Shown one piece after another: positions 38,591-50,723 of a DNA stretch of 64,000 nt. The stretch is taken from the NCBI RefSeq assembly GCF_017654315.1, contig NZ_CP072203.1, forward strand, positions 4,340,001 to 4,404,000, read 5' to 3'. The DNA comes from Gordonia polyisoprenivorans (GTDB taxonomy: Bacteria; Actinomycetota; Actinomycetes; Mycobacteriales; Mycobacteriaceae). Numbering within the stretch: the first letter of the stretch is position 1; each line of letters begins with the position of its first letter. The notes beneath the pieces were generated by a model that was not told where the DNA came from, searched no databases, and saw nothing but the letters and a program-made list of their open reading frames with translations. The translations under genes were made by a program, and so were the position numbers.

Positions 38591-39217
38591 ATGACTTCTG
38601 ACGATGCTCGACGGACATGGCGGCGGCGTGGCTTCCGTCCGGTGATGTGGATTCTGATCGGCGCGGCCGTGCTGGTGTTGCACGTGATGGCTACCGGGAG
38701 GGCATCGGCGGTGCACGATCACTCCCCGACCGACACCACCGCCGCGGAGCACACGGTTCATGTGCTCGTCGGCCCCGATCCGGAGAGCGTACTGCGGGTT
38801 CTCCCCACGGATTTCGAGGCCGTCATGGGCTATCGGCCACTGCTCGAGAACGGCTACCCGGCCAACCCCGACGGCGGCTGCTCATCGCCGATCCCCTTGC
38901 CCGAACGATTCGAACCAGCCTGCCGCACACATGATTTCGGCTATGACCTGCTTCGCTACGCGCAGCGCACCGGTCATCCGCTGGGCCCGTGGGCCCGACC
39001 GGCCCTCGACCACATGCTCATCGAGCGGATGCACGCGGCATGCCACGATCCCGTATGTTCGGCTGCCGCCGAGCTCAGTCGCGTCGGCCTGGCCCTCAAC
39101 ACCTGGCGGCAGTACTCCGGCCCACCGGCACCGTCGGAGTCGATGACGACGATCGCGGCGTCGACCGCCGTTCGGGTGATCGCCGAGATCGGTGGCGACA
39201 GCGGGGTGGCGCGATGA
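38591..39217 (+). CDS. Secreted prokaryotic phospholipase A2
   Basis: About 208 aa. N-terminal signal/anchor helix at about 18-40, then a Cys-containing PLA2 domain. The catalytic His-Asp pair is in CRTHDFGYDLLRYA (H114, D115; Y118-D119), and further cysteines (GGCSSP, HAACHDPVC) suit disulfides. This matches the actinobacterial/fungal PLA2 family (phospholip_A2_3) first known from Streptomyces. ATG 38591 has TAGCGT 7 nt upstream (leaderless). Its stop overlaps the next start by 4 bp. Divergent from a membrane-sensing two-component system. Confidence 0.85.
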   Translation: MTSDDARRTWRRRGFRPVMWILIGAAVLVLHVMATGRASAVHDHSPTDTTAAEHTVHVLVGPDPESVLRVLPTDFEAVMGYRPLLENGYPANPDGGCSSPIPLPERFEPACRTHDFGYDLLRYAQRTGHPLGPWARPALDHMLIERMHAACHDPVCSAAAELSRVGLALNTWRQYSGPPAPSESMTTIAASTAVRVIAEIGGDSGVAR

Positions 39218-40398
39218 TCACCGCAGCGGCAGTCGCACCTCACCGGCCGGTACCACGCCGTTCAACCCCGCCGGGTTCGGCCACCGTGCTCGGCGGGCTC
39301 ATCGGCGCGCTCATCGCCTTGTGGCCGGGCTCGTTGCCCCGGGATGTCGTCACCGCGGCCGTCCTGACCGGCGTGTGCGTGGCGGTGATGACGGCGGTGG
39401 GTCGTGCGCTCGGGTCGGCACGGCCCGAACGCCTCTTCGCGTCGTGGTCGGTCACCTCTCTCGCGGTCGCAGCACTGGTGGCCGGGTCGATCGCAAACAC
39501 TCTGTGGCAGAACGCTATCCGCAGTGACATCGGAATCGCAGGCGTGGAGCCCGCATACACGGTGGCGCTGACCGCGGCCGGATGCGCGGGGTTCGTCGCC
39601 GTCGCATGGTTCGGGCGCCGCGCTGCGATGGCGGCAACCGCAGCGCTCGCCACGGTCGTGCTGTTCGGCGCACCCGCCACCTCGGCTGCCGCATCGACCG
39701 ATGCCACACCCGCGGCCGCCGACATCGACCGCGCGGCAACCGTTCTCACCGAGACGTGGGTTCGCGAGGGCGGCTTGCACCGTGGTGCGGTGGTGATCGC
39801 GGTTCCCACCGGATCGGGGTGGGTCGATCCGCAGGCGACCACGGCGATGCGCGCACGCCTGCACGGCGATGTGGAGTTCTTGTCGTTGCCGTACGCGTCG
39901 GCCTCGTCCTGGCGGGTCTTCGTCTCCGACCGCGGTTCGGCCGCGACCGCAACCGTCGCCCTGCTTCGCCATGTCCTCGATGCCCGGGACACGCTGCCAC
40001 CGGGCTTGGCTCGTCCGCGGGTGTACCTCTACGGACAGAGTCTGGGCGCCCTGGGCGCCGACCGTGCGCGGGCATGGGCCGATGCCCGCCGTCCGGGTGC
40101 GGTGGCCGGCACCGTGCTGGCTGGGGTCCCCGCCGACACGGTCGATCCACGGGGCGGCGGATCGTCGCGCATCGTGTTCGCCAACGCGTCCGACCCGGTC
40201 ACCCGGTGGTCGACGGCATCGGTGTGGCGCCCGCCGTCACGGCCGGCACAGACCCGGATCGTGGGTGCGCGGATGCGTACCCCGCCGTGGCTGCCCGTGG
40301 TGTCGTTCGTGCAGACATCGGTGGATCTACTCGGCGCACTCGACGGCCCCGCCGGTACCGGGCACCGGTACGGGCCCGAACAGGGCGCGCTGCCGTGA
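39214..40398 (+). CDS. Membrane alpha/beta-hydrolase (Abhydrolase_9 family)
   Basis: About 394 aa. N-terminal domain with five or so membrane helices (SATVLGGLIGALIALWPGSL, VVTAAVLTGVCVAVMTAVG, TVALTAAGCAGFVAVAW, AALATVVLFGAPATSAAAS), then an extracytoplasmic alpha/beta-hydrolase domain with nucleophile motif YLYGQSLGALGADRA. This is the pfam Abhydrolase_9_N plus Abhydrolase_9 arrangement common in Mycobacteriales. Substrate unknown; coupling to a phospholipase A2 by a 4-bp ATGA overlap hints at lipid or ester substrates. Ends 11 bp from convergent gatA. Confidence 0.82.
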   Translation: MITAAAVAPHRPVPRRSTPPGSATVLGGLIGALIALWPGSLPRDVVTAAVLTGVCVAVMTAVGRALGSARPERLFASWSVTSLAVAALVAGSIANTLWQNAIRSDIGIAGVEPAYTVALTAAGCAGFVAVAWFGRRAAMAATAALATVVLFGAPATSAAASTDATPAAADIDRAATVLTETWVREGGLHRGAVVIAVPTGSGWVDPQATTAMRARLHGDVEFLSLPYASASSWRVFVSDRGSAATATVALLRHVLDARDTLPPGLARPRVYLYGQSLGALGADRARAWADARRPGAVAGTVLAGVPADTVDPRGGGSSRIVFANASDPVTRWSTASVWRPPSRPAQTRIVGARMRTPPWLPVVSFVQTSVDLLGALDGPAGTGHRYGPEQGALP

Positions 40399-40409
40399 TG
40401 CCGGAAGAG

Positions 40410-41903
40410 TTACCCGATCGGTCCGCGGGTGGCTTCATAGGCCGCCCCGACACGGTAGAGCCGGTCGTCGGCGAGGGCCGGAGCCATGATCTGCAACCCG
40501 ACGGGCAGCCCGTCGTCGCCGGAGACACCCGACGGCACCGACATCGCCGCGACACCGGCGAGGTTCACCGGGAGTGTTGCGAGGTCGAACAGGTACATCG
40601 CGAGCGGATCGTCGACCTTCTCACCGATGCGGAACGCGGTCGTCGGGGTGGTCGGTGAGACCAGGACGTCGACCTTCTCGAAGGCGGCGGCGAAGTCGGC
40701 GGCGATGAGGGTCCGCACCTTCTGTGCCTGGCCGTAGTAGGCGTCGTAGTAGCCCGACGACAGGGCGTAGGTGCCGATCATGATGCGGCGCTTGACCTCC
40801 GGGCCGAAACCGGCCTCGCGGGTCAGTGCCATGACCTCTTCGGCGCTGTGGTGGCCGTCGTCGCCGACGCGTAGTCCGTAGCGCATGGCGTCGAAGCGCG
40901 CGAGGTTGCTGGAGACCTCGCTGGGCAGGATCAGGTAGTACGCGCCGAGCGCGTAGGTGAAGTGCGGGCACGACACCTCGACGACCTGCGCCCCGCGCGC
41001 GGTCAGCTCGGCGACGGCCTGTTCGAACGAGGCGAGCACCCCGGACTGGTAGCCCTCCCCCTGCAGTTCGCGGACCACGCCGACCCGAACACCGCTCAGA
41101 TCGCCCGCCGCACCGGCCTTCGCCGCACCGACCACATCCGGGACCGGCGCGTCGATCGAGGTGGAGTCGCGCGGGTCGTGACCGGCGATGATCTCGTGGA
41201 GCAGCGCGGTGTCGAGCACGGTGCGCGCACACGGCCCACCCTGGTCGAGCGACGACGCGCACGCGACGAGCCCGTACCGGGAGACGGTGCCGTAGGTCGG
41301 TTTGACGCCGACGGTGGCGGTGACCGCGGCGGGCTGACGGATCGATCCACCGGTGTCGGTGCCGATGGCCAGCGGGGCCTGGAACGAGGCGAGTGCCGCG
41401 GCACTACCGCCGCCCGAACCGCCGGGAATCCTGGTGACGTCCCAGGGGTTTCGCGTCACCTGGTAGGCGGAGTTCTCGGTGGAACTGCCCATCGCGAACT
41501 CGTCCATGTTGGTCTTGCCGAGGATCGGCAAGCCGGCCGAGCGCAGCCGTTCGGTGACGGTCGCGTCGTACGGGGGCACCCAGCCCTCGAGGATCTTCGA
41601 CCCGCAGGTGGTCGGCGCATCGGTGGTGGTGAACACGTCCTTGAGGGCGATCGGTACACCGGCCAACGGCGACCGCGCCTCGCCCGCGGCGATGGCATCG
41701 TCGGCCGCCTTGGCCGCTACCAGCGCTTGCGGACCACTGACGTGCAGGAATGCGCCCAGCTGGTCGTCGATCTCGGCGATGCGATCGAGATGCGCCGAGG
41801 TCACCTCGACCGAGGACACCTCGCGGGCGGCGATCTTGGCGCCCAGTTCGGCGGCGGTCAGGCCGGTGATCTCGGTGGACGTACGGGTCGACGGCGCGCT
41901 CAC
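40410..41903 (-). CDS. gatA: Asp/Glu-tRNA(Asn/Gln) amidotransferase subunit A
   Basis: Glutaminase subunit of GatCAB, releasing ammonia for amidation of Glu-tRNA(Gln). About 497 aa amidase-signature enzyme: catalytic Lys in [10 protein letters not shown], cis-Ser/Ser region [14 protein letters not shown] and [15 protein letters not shown]. Overlaps the upstream gatC by 4 bp. Confidence 0.97.
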   Translation of the reverse strand: MSAPSTRTSTEITGLTAAELGAKIAAREVSSVEVTSAHLDRIAEIDDQLGAFLHVSGPQALVAAKAADDAIAAGEARSPLAGVPIALKDVFTTTDAPTTCGSKILEGWVPPYDATVTERLRSAGLPILGKTNMDEFAMGSSTENSAYQVTRNPWDVTRIPGGSGGGSAAALASFQAPLAIGTDTGGSIRQPAAVTATVGVKPTYGTVSRYGLVACASSLDQGGPCARTVLDTALLHEIIAGHDPRDSTSIDAPVPDVVGAAKAGAAGDLSGVRVGVVRELQGEGYQSGVLASFEQAVAELTARGAQVVEVSCPHFTYALGAYYLILPSEVSSNLARFDAMRYGLRVGDDGHHSAEEVMALTREAGFGPEVKRRIMIGTYALSSGYYDAYYGQAQKVRTLIAADFAAAFEKVDVLVSPTTPTTAFRIGEKVDDPLAMYLFDLATLPVNLAGVAAMSVPSGVSGDDGLPVGLQIMAPALADDRLYRVGAAYEATRGPIG

Positions 41904-42259
41904 TGTTCCTCCCCCAGGATCTGCGGGACCGCGAAGCGATCCTGCTCGACGGCGGGCGCCCCGGACAGCGCCTGTTCGGTGGTCAGCCCCGGTACCGCCA
42001 CATCGGGACGCAGCACATTGGCCAGCGCCGCCGGGTGGGCGGTCGGCGGCACGTCGTCGGCGGCCACCTCCGACACCTGCGCGACATGGGCGAGAATCGA
42101 ATCGAGTTGCTGCGCATACACGTCGAGCTCGTCTTCGCTCAGCGCCAGCCGCGACAGCCGGGCCAGATGCGCGACCTCGTCACGGGTGATCGCAGATCCG
42201 GTGGCCGCGGACCCGCCGTCCACAGACCCCGTGCTCGCGGACTCCGAGTCCCCTGCCAT
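41900..42259 (-). CDS. gatC: Asp/Glu-tRNA(Asn/Gln) amidotransferase subunit C
   Basis: About 119 aa, the small stabilising subunit wrapped around GatA. Core [20 protein letters not shown] and [14 protein letters not shown] are typical, as is the C-terminal [16 protein letters not shown]. It carries an extra Ser/Gly-rich N-terminus of about 20 residues. ATG 42259 has GGAAGGA 10 nt upstream; an ATG at 42307 would add 16 residues. Confidence 0.95.
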   Translation of the reverse strand: MAGDSESASTGSVDGGSAATGSAITRDEVAHLARLSRLALSEDELDVYAQQLDSILAHVAQVSEVAADDVPPTAHPAALANVLRPDVAVPGLTTEQALSGAPAVEQDRFAVPQILGEEQ

Positions 42260-42398
42260 GTCGATCGTGTCCTTCCGTACCGGATTTCGCCGGGCCTGGT
42301 GCGTCATCGGCCCGACGGGTCATGGGCCCGATGTCGCTGAGCCCGATCTCGCTGCGGCCGGTCTGCCGACCGGCAACCCCACCAAGCCTAGGCCACGG

Positions 42399-43010
42399 TC
42401 AGCGCAACCATCGCGCCAGGCGTGCGGTGATCCACGGCAGCAGCACGTACACCATCACCGGGGTGCTGATCAGCGTGGCGATCAACGTCTTGAGCGCCAG
42501 CGGCAGATCGCCGAGATGGGCAACCACCAGGTAGTTGATCAGCACCGACAGAGGGAAGAACCCCAGCCAGATGGTGATCGCCTGCTTCCAGCGCGGCGGC
42601 GGCGCCCCGAGCACGCGAACCGCATGCGTCAGGTGGGATTGCGGTTCGAACCATCCCTCGATACCCGAGAGTCGATGCGTGGCGTGTTCGACCGCCACGC
42701 CCTCGCCTCGCGCCAGCCATGCCCGGCGAACCGGAGACCGGTCCCAGTCGTCGAGTGCCCGCCCGTCGGCGAACCGATAGACGACGTAGTACTCGTCGGG
42801 CTGTTTTGCCGACCGCAACCAGCCACCCCCGAGGAAACCGGGAAAGGTACGCGCCAGGGCGATTCCGGCGTCGGTCCACGTGACGAAGTCATGCTCACGC
42901 CCGGGTTCGATACGCCGGGCCACCGATGTGGTCACATGGGCCGCGTCACGGTCGGGTTCCTGTGCACCGGCCGGATCGCCGGGTCCTGTGTCGTCGTTGG
43001 TGTCGGCCAC
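42399..43010 (-). CDS. Antibiotic-biosynthesis-monooxygenase-fold protein with C-terminal membrane helices
   Basis: About 203 aa. An ABM-type dimeric alpha-beta barrel (VTTSVARRIEPGREHDFVTW, GFLGGGWLRSAKQPDEYYVV, RFADGRALDDWDRSP) is followed by two membrane helices (ITIWLGFFPLSVLINYLVV and LKTLIATLISTPVMVYVLLP). Such membrane-tethered ABM proteins occur in actinobacteria and cyanobacteria; a role in haem or quinone-like chemistry is possible but unproven. GTG 43010 has CACGAT 6 nt upstream. Monocistronic, upstream of gatC on the same strand with a 139-bp gap. Confidence 0.75.
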   Translation of the reverse strand: MADTNDDTGPGDPAGAQEPDRDAAHVTTSVARRIEPGREHDFVTWTDAGIALARTFPGFLGGGWLRSAKQPDEYYVVYRFADGRALDDWDRSPVRRAWLARGEGVAVEHATHRLSGIEGWFEPQSHLTHAVRVLGAPPPRWKQAITIWLGFFPLSVLINYLVVAHLGDLPLALKTLIATLISTPVMVYVLLPWITARLARWLR

Positions 43011-43266
43011 GGTTCCATCGTGGCGTCGGTTCGATCACCCTGCAGCATCGCCACGTCGGGAAGTGATTAGACGAGCGTAGGATCGCCGGAGTGATCATCG
43101 TCACGAGCGCTTGGCTCGCAAGCTGTCGAACGTGCGGTTCCCCCTCACCCGAGATCGCCGACGACAGTGCGCGGGGGTTCGCGTGAGCGGCATCGTCGCC
43201 GACCGCACCCGGGCGCCGGGCGCCCGTCCTCGGCAGTACCGCCTGGCCGGTGCGACAATGGCGGCC

Positions 43267-43926
43267 GTGTCCTACCTGCTTCGGGTGTACCTCCAAGACC
43301 GGCCCGGAAGTCTCGGCCTGCTCGCCGTCCAGCTCGGATCGGTCGGCGCCGACATCTTGTCCCTCGAGGTCGTCGAACGTGCGGACGGCTACGCGGTCGA
43401 CGACCTCGTCGTCGAGGTCGCGCCCGGCTCACTGCCGGACACGCTGATCACCGCCGCCGAGAAGGTCAAGGGCGTCCGGGTGGACTCGATCCGCCCGTAC
43501 TCCGGCGTCCTCGACACCCATCGCGAGCTGGAGTTGGTCGATCAGGTCGCCACGGCACTCGACGACCGATTGCAGGTCCTCGTCGACAACGCGCCCCGCG
43601 TGCTGCGGGTGTCGTGGGCAACGGTGCTGACCCGGGCCGCGGGTGGTGTGCTGCAGCTGTTCGGCAGCTCCGGTGCGCCCGAGACGCATGCGGCAACCGT
43701 GGACTGGCTCCCGCTGCAGAGCGCCGTCCGGCTCGACTCGGAAGCCGGCTGGGTACCCGGGGGTTGGCAGGAGATGGACACCCGGTTGGCGGCCGCCCCG
43801 CTCGGTGACGGATCGAAGGCAATCCTGTTGGGACGCATCGGCGGACCGGACTTCCGGCCGTCGGAGATCGCCCGACTCGGCTATCTCGCAGGGATCGTCT
43901 CCACGGTGTTGCGGGCGGAGTCGTGA
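43267..43926 (+). CDS. ACT-domain amino-acid-binding protein (Rv3013-like)
   Basis: About 219 aa. N-terminal ACT domain (YLLRVYLQDRPGSLGLLAVQ, LGSVGADILSLEVVERADGY, VDDLVVEVAPGSLPDTL), then a region with no recognised domain ending GPDFRPSEIARLGYLAGIVS. It matches Rv3013, of unknown function. GTG 43267 has GACAAT (43254-43259) 7 nt upstream and aligns with the mycobacterial start; ATG 43258 would add three residues. The 256 bp upstream (43011-43266) hold no gene. Confidence 0.85.
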   Translation: MSYLLRVYLQDRPGSLGLLAVQLGSVGADILSLEVVERADGYAVDDLVVEVAPGSLPDTLITAAEKVKGVRVDSIRPYSGVLDTHRELELVDQVATALDDRLQVLVDNAPRVLRVSWATVLTRAAGGVLQLFGSSGAPETHAATVDWLPLQSAVRLDSEAGWVPGGWQEMDTRLAAAPLGDGSKAILLGRIGGPDFRPSEIARLGYLAGIVSTVLRAES

Positions 43927-43994
43927 GCCACCCGGGCCGAGCTCACCCCTGACCTCGACGCAACCCCGACGCCTGACGGGTCAGCCACACCAAG

Positions 43995-44032
43995 GGCGCG
44001 GTGCACCGCGCCGCCGACAACGACTGTCGGCG
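43995..44032. terminator. Double hairpin between the ACT and SnoaL-like genes
   Basis: A perfect 18-nt palindrome (43995-44012, GGCGCGGTGCACCGCGCC) is followed directly by CGCCGACA/TGTCGGCG (44012-44019 with 44025-44032) around a 5-nt loop. Convergent genes flank it, so termination in both directions is likely. Confidence 0.7.
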
Positions 44033-44040
44033 ACTCTGCA

Positions 44041-44391
44041 CTATTCGCGGATCTGCATGAGCGCCACCGCGGCACCCTCGTCACCGTCGATCCGGTAGGT
44101 GAATGTCGACGGGCCGTTGAATCCGTCGCCACCGACGGTGGCTCTGACGACGACGGTACGCGCGTCGGGGACCTCGGCCGAGAGCACCTCGAGTGTCATG
44201 TTCTTGCCGATGTACTCGGCGTCACTCCATGCGGCGATCGCCTCGCGGCCGGTGAACGTGCGGCCCCAATCATCCACCGCTCCATCGGATGTGAATGTTG
44301 CGAGAAAGGCGGCGAGATCACCCGCATTGGTTGCGTCGATCGATGCGCGGACAGGTTCGGGTAGGGCACTGTTGGGCAAGACGTCGGTCAT
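44041..44391 (-). CDS. SnoaL-like (NTF2-fold) protein
   Basis: About 116 aa. Cone-like NTF2 fold pattern: VRASIDATNAGDLAAFLATF, DGAVDDWGRTFTGREAIAAW, then beta strands TVVVRATVGG and FTYRIDGDEG. Family members are isomerases/cyclases or small binding proteins. GAGGAG lies 8 nt before ATG 44391. It follows the SDR gene by 38 bp and is probably co-transcribed with it. Confidence 0.75.
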   Translation of the reverse strand: MTDVLPNSALPEPVRASIDATNAGDLAAFLATFTSDGAVDDWGRTFTGREAIAAWSDAEYIGKNMTLEVLSAEVPDARTVVVRATVGGDGFNGPSTFTYRIDGDEGAAVALMQIRE

Positions 44392-44429
44392 GGGGTCACT
44401 CCTCGCATTCGTTCCGGCTCGATCCGCGC

Positions 44430-45212
44430 TCACCGGGTGGTGTAGCCGCCATTGGCGAACAGGGTCTGTCCGGTGATCCAATGCCCTTCGGTGGCAAGGA
44501 ATTTCACGATCGGTGCGATGTCGGAGATCTCGGTCAGTCGCCCGCCCATGGCCTGCGACTTGTGGAACTCGACGCGCTCGGGGGTCTCCTGCGGATAGAA
44601 GAACGGGGTGTCCATCGGCCCGGGTGCGATGTTGTTGACCGAGATCCCGCGGTCGGCGAATTCCTTTGCCGCCGCGCGGGTGAAGTGCTCCACGGGACTC
44701 TTGCTGCCGGCATAGGTCGAGTATCCATCGGTGAACGCGGCCAACAGCGAGGTGACGATGGTGACCACAGACCCGTTGTCGGACAACCGCTTACCTGCTT
44801 CGGCGAGGAAGAAGAACGCGCTCTTGGCATTGATGTCGAACATCGAGTCGTATTCGGCCTCGGTGACCTCGACGAGAGGTTTACGCAATACCTTGCCGAC
44901 GGTGTTCACTGCCAGATCGACGCTGCCGAAGGCGTCGATGGCCGCGTCGAACAGCGCGGTGACCGCGGCCGGACGCGTGAGATCGCCTGCGACCGCGATC
45001 GCCTCGGCGCCCAGTGCCGCGATCTCGGCGACGGTGCGTTCGGCATCCGCACGCGAGGAGTCACCGTGGTGGTGGACGACCACGTTGGCGCCGGAGCGCG
45101 CGAGCTCGGTGGAGATGAGCCCGCCGAGATTCTTGGCGCCGGCTGCGACGACGGCAGTCTTGCCGGCCATGTCCTTTTGTGTGATCGCCGATTCCGCGAC
45201 GGTGCCGCTCAT
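44430..45212 (-). CDS. Short-chain dehydrogenase/reductase
   Basis: About 260 aa classical SDR. Cofactor motif VVAAGAKNLGGLIS (GxxxLGG rather than the common GxxxGIG), NAG-equivalent LAVNTVGKVL, catalytic Ser in VTSLLAAF and YAGSK for Tyr-Lys; PGPMDTPFF after the active site. HHHGDSSRAD after beta-2 suggests NADP-type binding. Substrate unknown. Divergent from LysR, which probably controls it. Confidence 0.88.
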   Translation of the reverse strand: MSGTVAESAITQKDMAGKTAVVAAGAKNLGGLISTELARSGANVVVHHHGDSSRADAERTVAEIAALGAEAIAVAGDLTRPAAVTALFDAAIDAFGSVDLAVNTVGKVLRKPLVEVTEAEYDSMFDINAKSAFFFLAEAGKRLSDNGSVVTIVTSLLAAFTDGYSTYAGSKSPVEHFTRAAAKEFADRGISVNNIAPGPMDTPFFYPQETPERVEFHKSQAMGGRLTEISDIAPIVKFLATEGHWITGQTLFANGGYTTR

Positions 45213-45314
45213 GGGTCCCCCATTTCGTTGTGTCCTGACGTCGATCGGCTTTCACCGCTCGACCTGCAAAAACCACGCTACGAGCGACAACACACAAACA
45301 CCATCGATTTGTAT

Positions 45315-45341
45315 TGGTATCCGATCAACTACCATTTGTAT
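45315..45341 (+). promoter_or_regulatory. LysR leaderless promoter with TGGTA-N10-TACCA dyad
   Basis: TACCAT (45330-45335) is 6 nt before GTG 45342, giving a leaderless start. TGGTA (45315-45319) and TACCA (45330-45334) form a dyad of 20 bp total, covering the -10, in an AT-rich divergent spacer. It is a candidate LysR autoregulatory site. Confidence 0.5.
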
Positions 45342-48592
<3,251 letters not shown>

Positions 48593-48639
48593 TGTTGCAC
48601 CGCTGCTGGTTTCCGACCACGGACCGAGCACGTGACGGT

Positions 48640-50313
48640 CTAGAGTCCGTGGTCGCCGAGGAGTTGGGCGAGTCGGTTCTCGACCGGCGAGTCTGACGTG
48701 GGGTCAGGGTGGAGGATTTCGACGAGGTCGTAATATCCGTGTCCGATCGGGACCTGGCTGCGCCGGATTCGGTTGGTGGGCAGCATCGAGTCCCGGTCGT
48801 CGCTTGCGGCGAGATCGGTATCGGCAGCAGCGGCCGCACTTGGTGGTGGGTCGGGTGGTGGATGCAACTCCGCCCGGACGCGAGCCAGCGCCGCGGTGTA
48901 GGTGGCCCCGACATCCGGTAGTGCGTTGGTGCGTTTCGGGTTCGGTTCGGCTGCCCCGACGGGCGTGTTTTTGCGCCACCAGCATCGTCCGGCCCACGGC
49001 CCGTCCCGATAGATGCCGGTCGTGAATTGTCCGGGTTTGTCGCCGACCATCCGGTTGTGTTTGCCGCAGGCGGGGGCGAGGTCACCGATGTTGGTGAGCC
49101 CACCTTTCGCATGATCTTTGGTGGCGTGATGAATCTCGACGTGCGCGGCAGGTTGGGTACATCCGGGAAACGAGCAGTACTCACCGCCGTCTTTGGCGAA
49201 CAGGGCGATCCGCTGCCCTTGACTCGCCAACCGCGCCCGACCCAAATACAGCGGCAGACTGGTGTGGTCGTCGAACACCGCCAACCACGGCTGACTGTGG
49301 GCAGCCAACGCGATCACATCCCGGATTGGGAGGAGGGTGCCGGTCGCCGTGACGCCCATCCCGGTCTGCGCAATCAACTCCGACAGAGACGCTTTGATGA
49401 TCAGATGCGGTGGTAGCCCGCGATGCGATTGCGGGCCGAGTCCGACATCGAGTCCGGCGCGTAGGACTGCTTCCAACGCATCATGGTTGCGTTGCACCTG
49501 ATCCCGGTGATCGCGGGCTGCGGCAGCCGCCACCTGGTCGGGGTCGGCGTCTTCGCGACTCCCGGTCGGGGACTCCGGATCGGCGGGATTGTTCATTCCA
49601 GGCGCCGCCCACGCGGCGAGTACTGCTTCGAGGTGCGCGGTCAGAGTGGGGGTCATTTGTCCCGACAGGCCACTCATTTTTTGGGCGTTCTGCCGGCCGA
49701 TGCGGATCTGGCGGTGCCGTTGCCGATCGGTGTCGTCGGTCAACTCACCGTCGGGGTCGAGGTGCGCCAACACCCGTGCCCCCAAGATCCGCAGATCAGA
49801 CGGGGTGTGGGTGCGGGCGAACCCGGCCATCGTGGCATCGGCCGACATTTTTTCGTCGAACGGCACTGTCGCCGGTATGCGGTCCAACACGTCGATGACG
49901 ACTGCGGCGTGGGAGGGGCCGGCCGCACCGGAGGCCATCGCTTCGGCCAACGCCGGATATTTCGGCGCAGCAACCTCGCCGGTGACGGTGTGGAAGGTGG
50001 CGGTCGCTTTGAGTTGTTTCCACCGCCGCCACGGTTCCGACACACGCAACAAGCCGATCATGGCGTCGATGATCGACCCGTATCCGTATTCGCGGGCGAG
50101 ATGGCGGTCGGAGAATTCGACGATCTGCCGATCGCCCTGGACGGTGACGCGGGTGATCAACTGTTCGGTGGATTGAGCGACCGCGACCAGGTCATCGTTG
50201 GACAGGCCGGTCAGATCATCGGTGGCCAACTCGTCCATCAGCGTGTGGGCGAGGGCGATTTTCTGGGTGGTCGACAACCCAGACACATCCGGTAACGCGG
50301 TATCGACCACCAT
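48640..50313 (-). CDS. DUF222 / HNH endonuclease protein (13E12 repeat family type)
   Basis: About 557 aa. Helical DUF222 region over the first 350 residues (LARVLAHLDP-type heptads, DVLDRIPATVPFDEKMSADA), then a C-terminal HNH nuclease: EYCSFPGCTQPAAHVEIHHA, GLTNIGDLAPACGKHNRMVG, containing paired Cys, His-His, Asn and a CxxHN. A Pro/Ala-rich tail ends the protein. The family includes the REP13E12 proteins of M. tuberculosis, multicopy and linked to phage-like insertion sites; biochemical function is largely unknown. The gene lies between two clusters of one repeat family and has its own near-consensus promoter, both signs of a mobile or recently acquired unit. Confidence 0.88.
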   Translation of the reverse strand: MVVDTALPDVSGLSTTQKIALAHTLMDELATDDLTGLSNDDLVAVAQSTEQLITRVTVQGDRQIVEFSDRHLAREYGYGSIIDAMIGLLRVSEPWRRWKQLKATATFHTVTGEVAAPKYPALAEAMASGAAGPSHAAVVIDVLDRIPATVPFDEKMSADATMAGFARTHTPSDLRILGARVLAHLDPDGELTDDTDRQRHRQIRIGRQNAQKMSGLSGQMTPTLTAHLEAVLAAWAAPGMNNPADPESPTGSREDADPDQVAAAAARDHRDQVQRNHDALEAVLRAGLDVGLGPQSHRGLPPHLIIKASLSELIAQTGMGVTATGTLLPIRDVIALAAHSQPWLAVFDDHTSLPLYLGRARLASQGQRIALFAKDGGEYCSFPGCTQPAAHVEIHHATKDHAKGGLTNIGDLAPACGKHNRMVGDKPGQFTTGIYRDGPWAGRCWWRKNTPVGAAEPNPKRTNALPDVGATYTAALARVRAELHPPPDPPPSAAAAADTDLAASDDRDSMLPTNRIRRSQVPIGHGYYDLVEILHPDPTSDSPVENRLAQLLGDHGL

Positions 50314-50364
50314 TTCTCACCCCCCGGCGATAAGCGCACATGTGTTTGTGTGCTGTTGTGTTCG

Positions 50365-50393
50365 AGTATATGTCGGGTTTGTCGGGTTGGCAA
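50365..50393 (-). promoter_or_regulatory. Promoter of the DUF222-HNH gene
   Basis: On the minus strand TTGCCA (50393-50388) and TATACT (50370-50365) are spaced exactly 17 nt, one of the best sigma-70-type promoters in the window. The start codon is 52 nt downstream of the -10. The region (50340-50440) has strong GT skew unlike its neighbours. Confidence 0.7.
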
Positions 50394-50454
50394 GGGGTTG
50401 TCGAAAGTTTTTTCGTACGGGTTTGATGGTGGGGTTTCAGCCTGGGGTTCGGCA

Positions 50455-50626
50455 GGGTCTCGAGGCTCGCCGCCTGGGGCGCCTCGCACCTCGACCATCG
50501 ATCGGAAAGGACTCGGCGGAAGGACCTCGACCACCGATCGGGAAGCACCTCGACCACCGATACAAGAGCTCGGCCGCCGATGGGATGCGCGATTGCCGAT
50601 GGGATGCCTCGACCACCGATCAAAGG
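50455..50626. repeat. Right repeat cluster: CTCGAG element plus satellite units
   Basis: The 410-bp gap between the DUF222 gene and the YjbR-like gene (50314-50723) contains no other gene. A copy parallel to the left one starts at 50455 (GGGTCTCGAGGCTCGCCG) and ends CACCTCGACCATCGATCGG at 50505. Degenerate satellites follow at 50524-50543, 50545-50563 and 50606-50626, each containing CCTCGACCACCGAT. Confidence 0.8.
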
Positions 50627-50723
50627 ACGAGCCCGGGGCGCCGAGACGCAGAACACGCCACCGAAGGCGCGGTAGCGTAAGGGTTCCGCCACCGGAGTTG
50701 CCCACGCATCGAGGAGTCGACAC

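Noticed and set aside
40962..43070. 702-codon plus-strand frame opposite gatA and gatC
   Set aside because: It spans the gatA-gatC junction and an intergenic region with low-complexity translation; no motifs.
48640..50313. DUF222-HNH gene as a transposase or restriction enzyme
   Set aside because: No DDE or serine/tyrosine recombinase motif and no methyltransferase partner; the HNH domain only supports a nuclease call.
50455..50626. Regularly spaced repeats suggesting a CRISPR array
   Set aside because: Units are degenerate, irregularly spaced and also occur inverted on the left side of the DUF222 gene; no cas genes.
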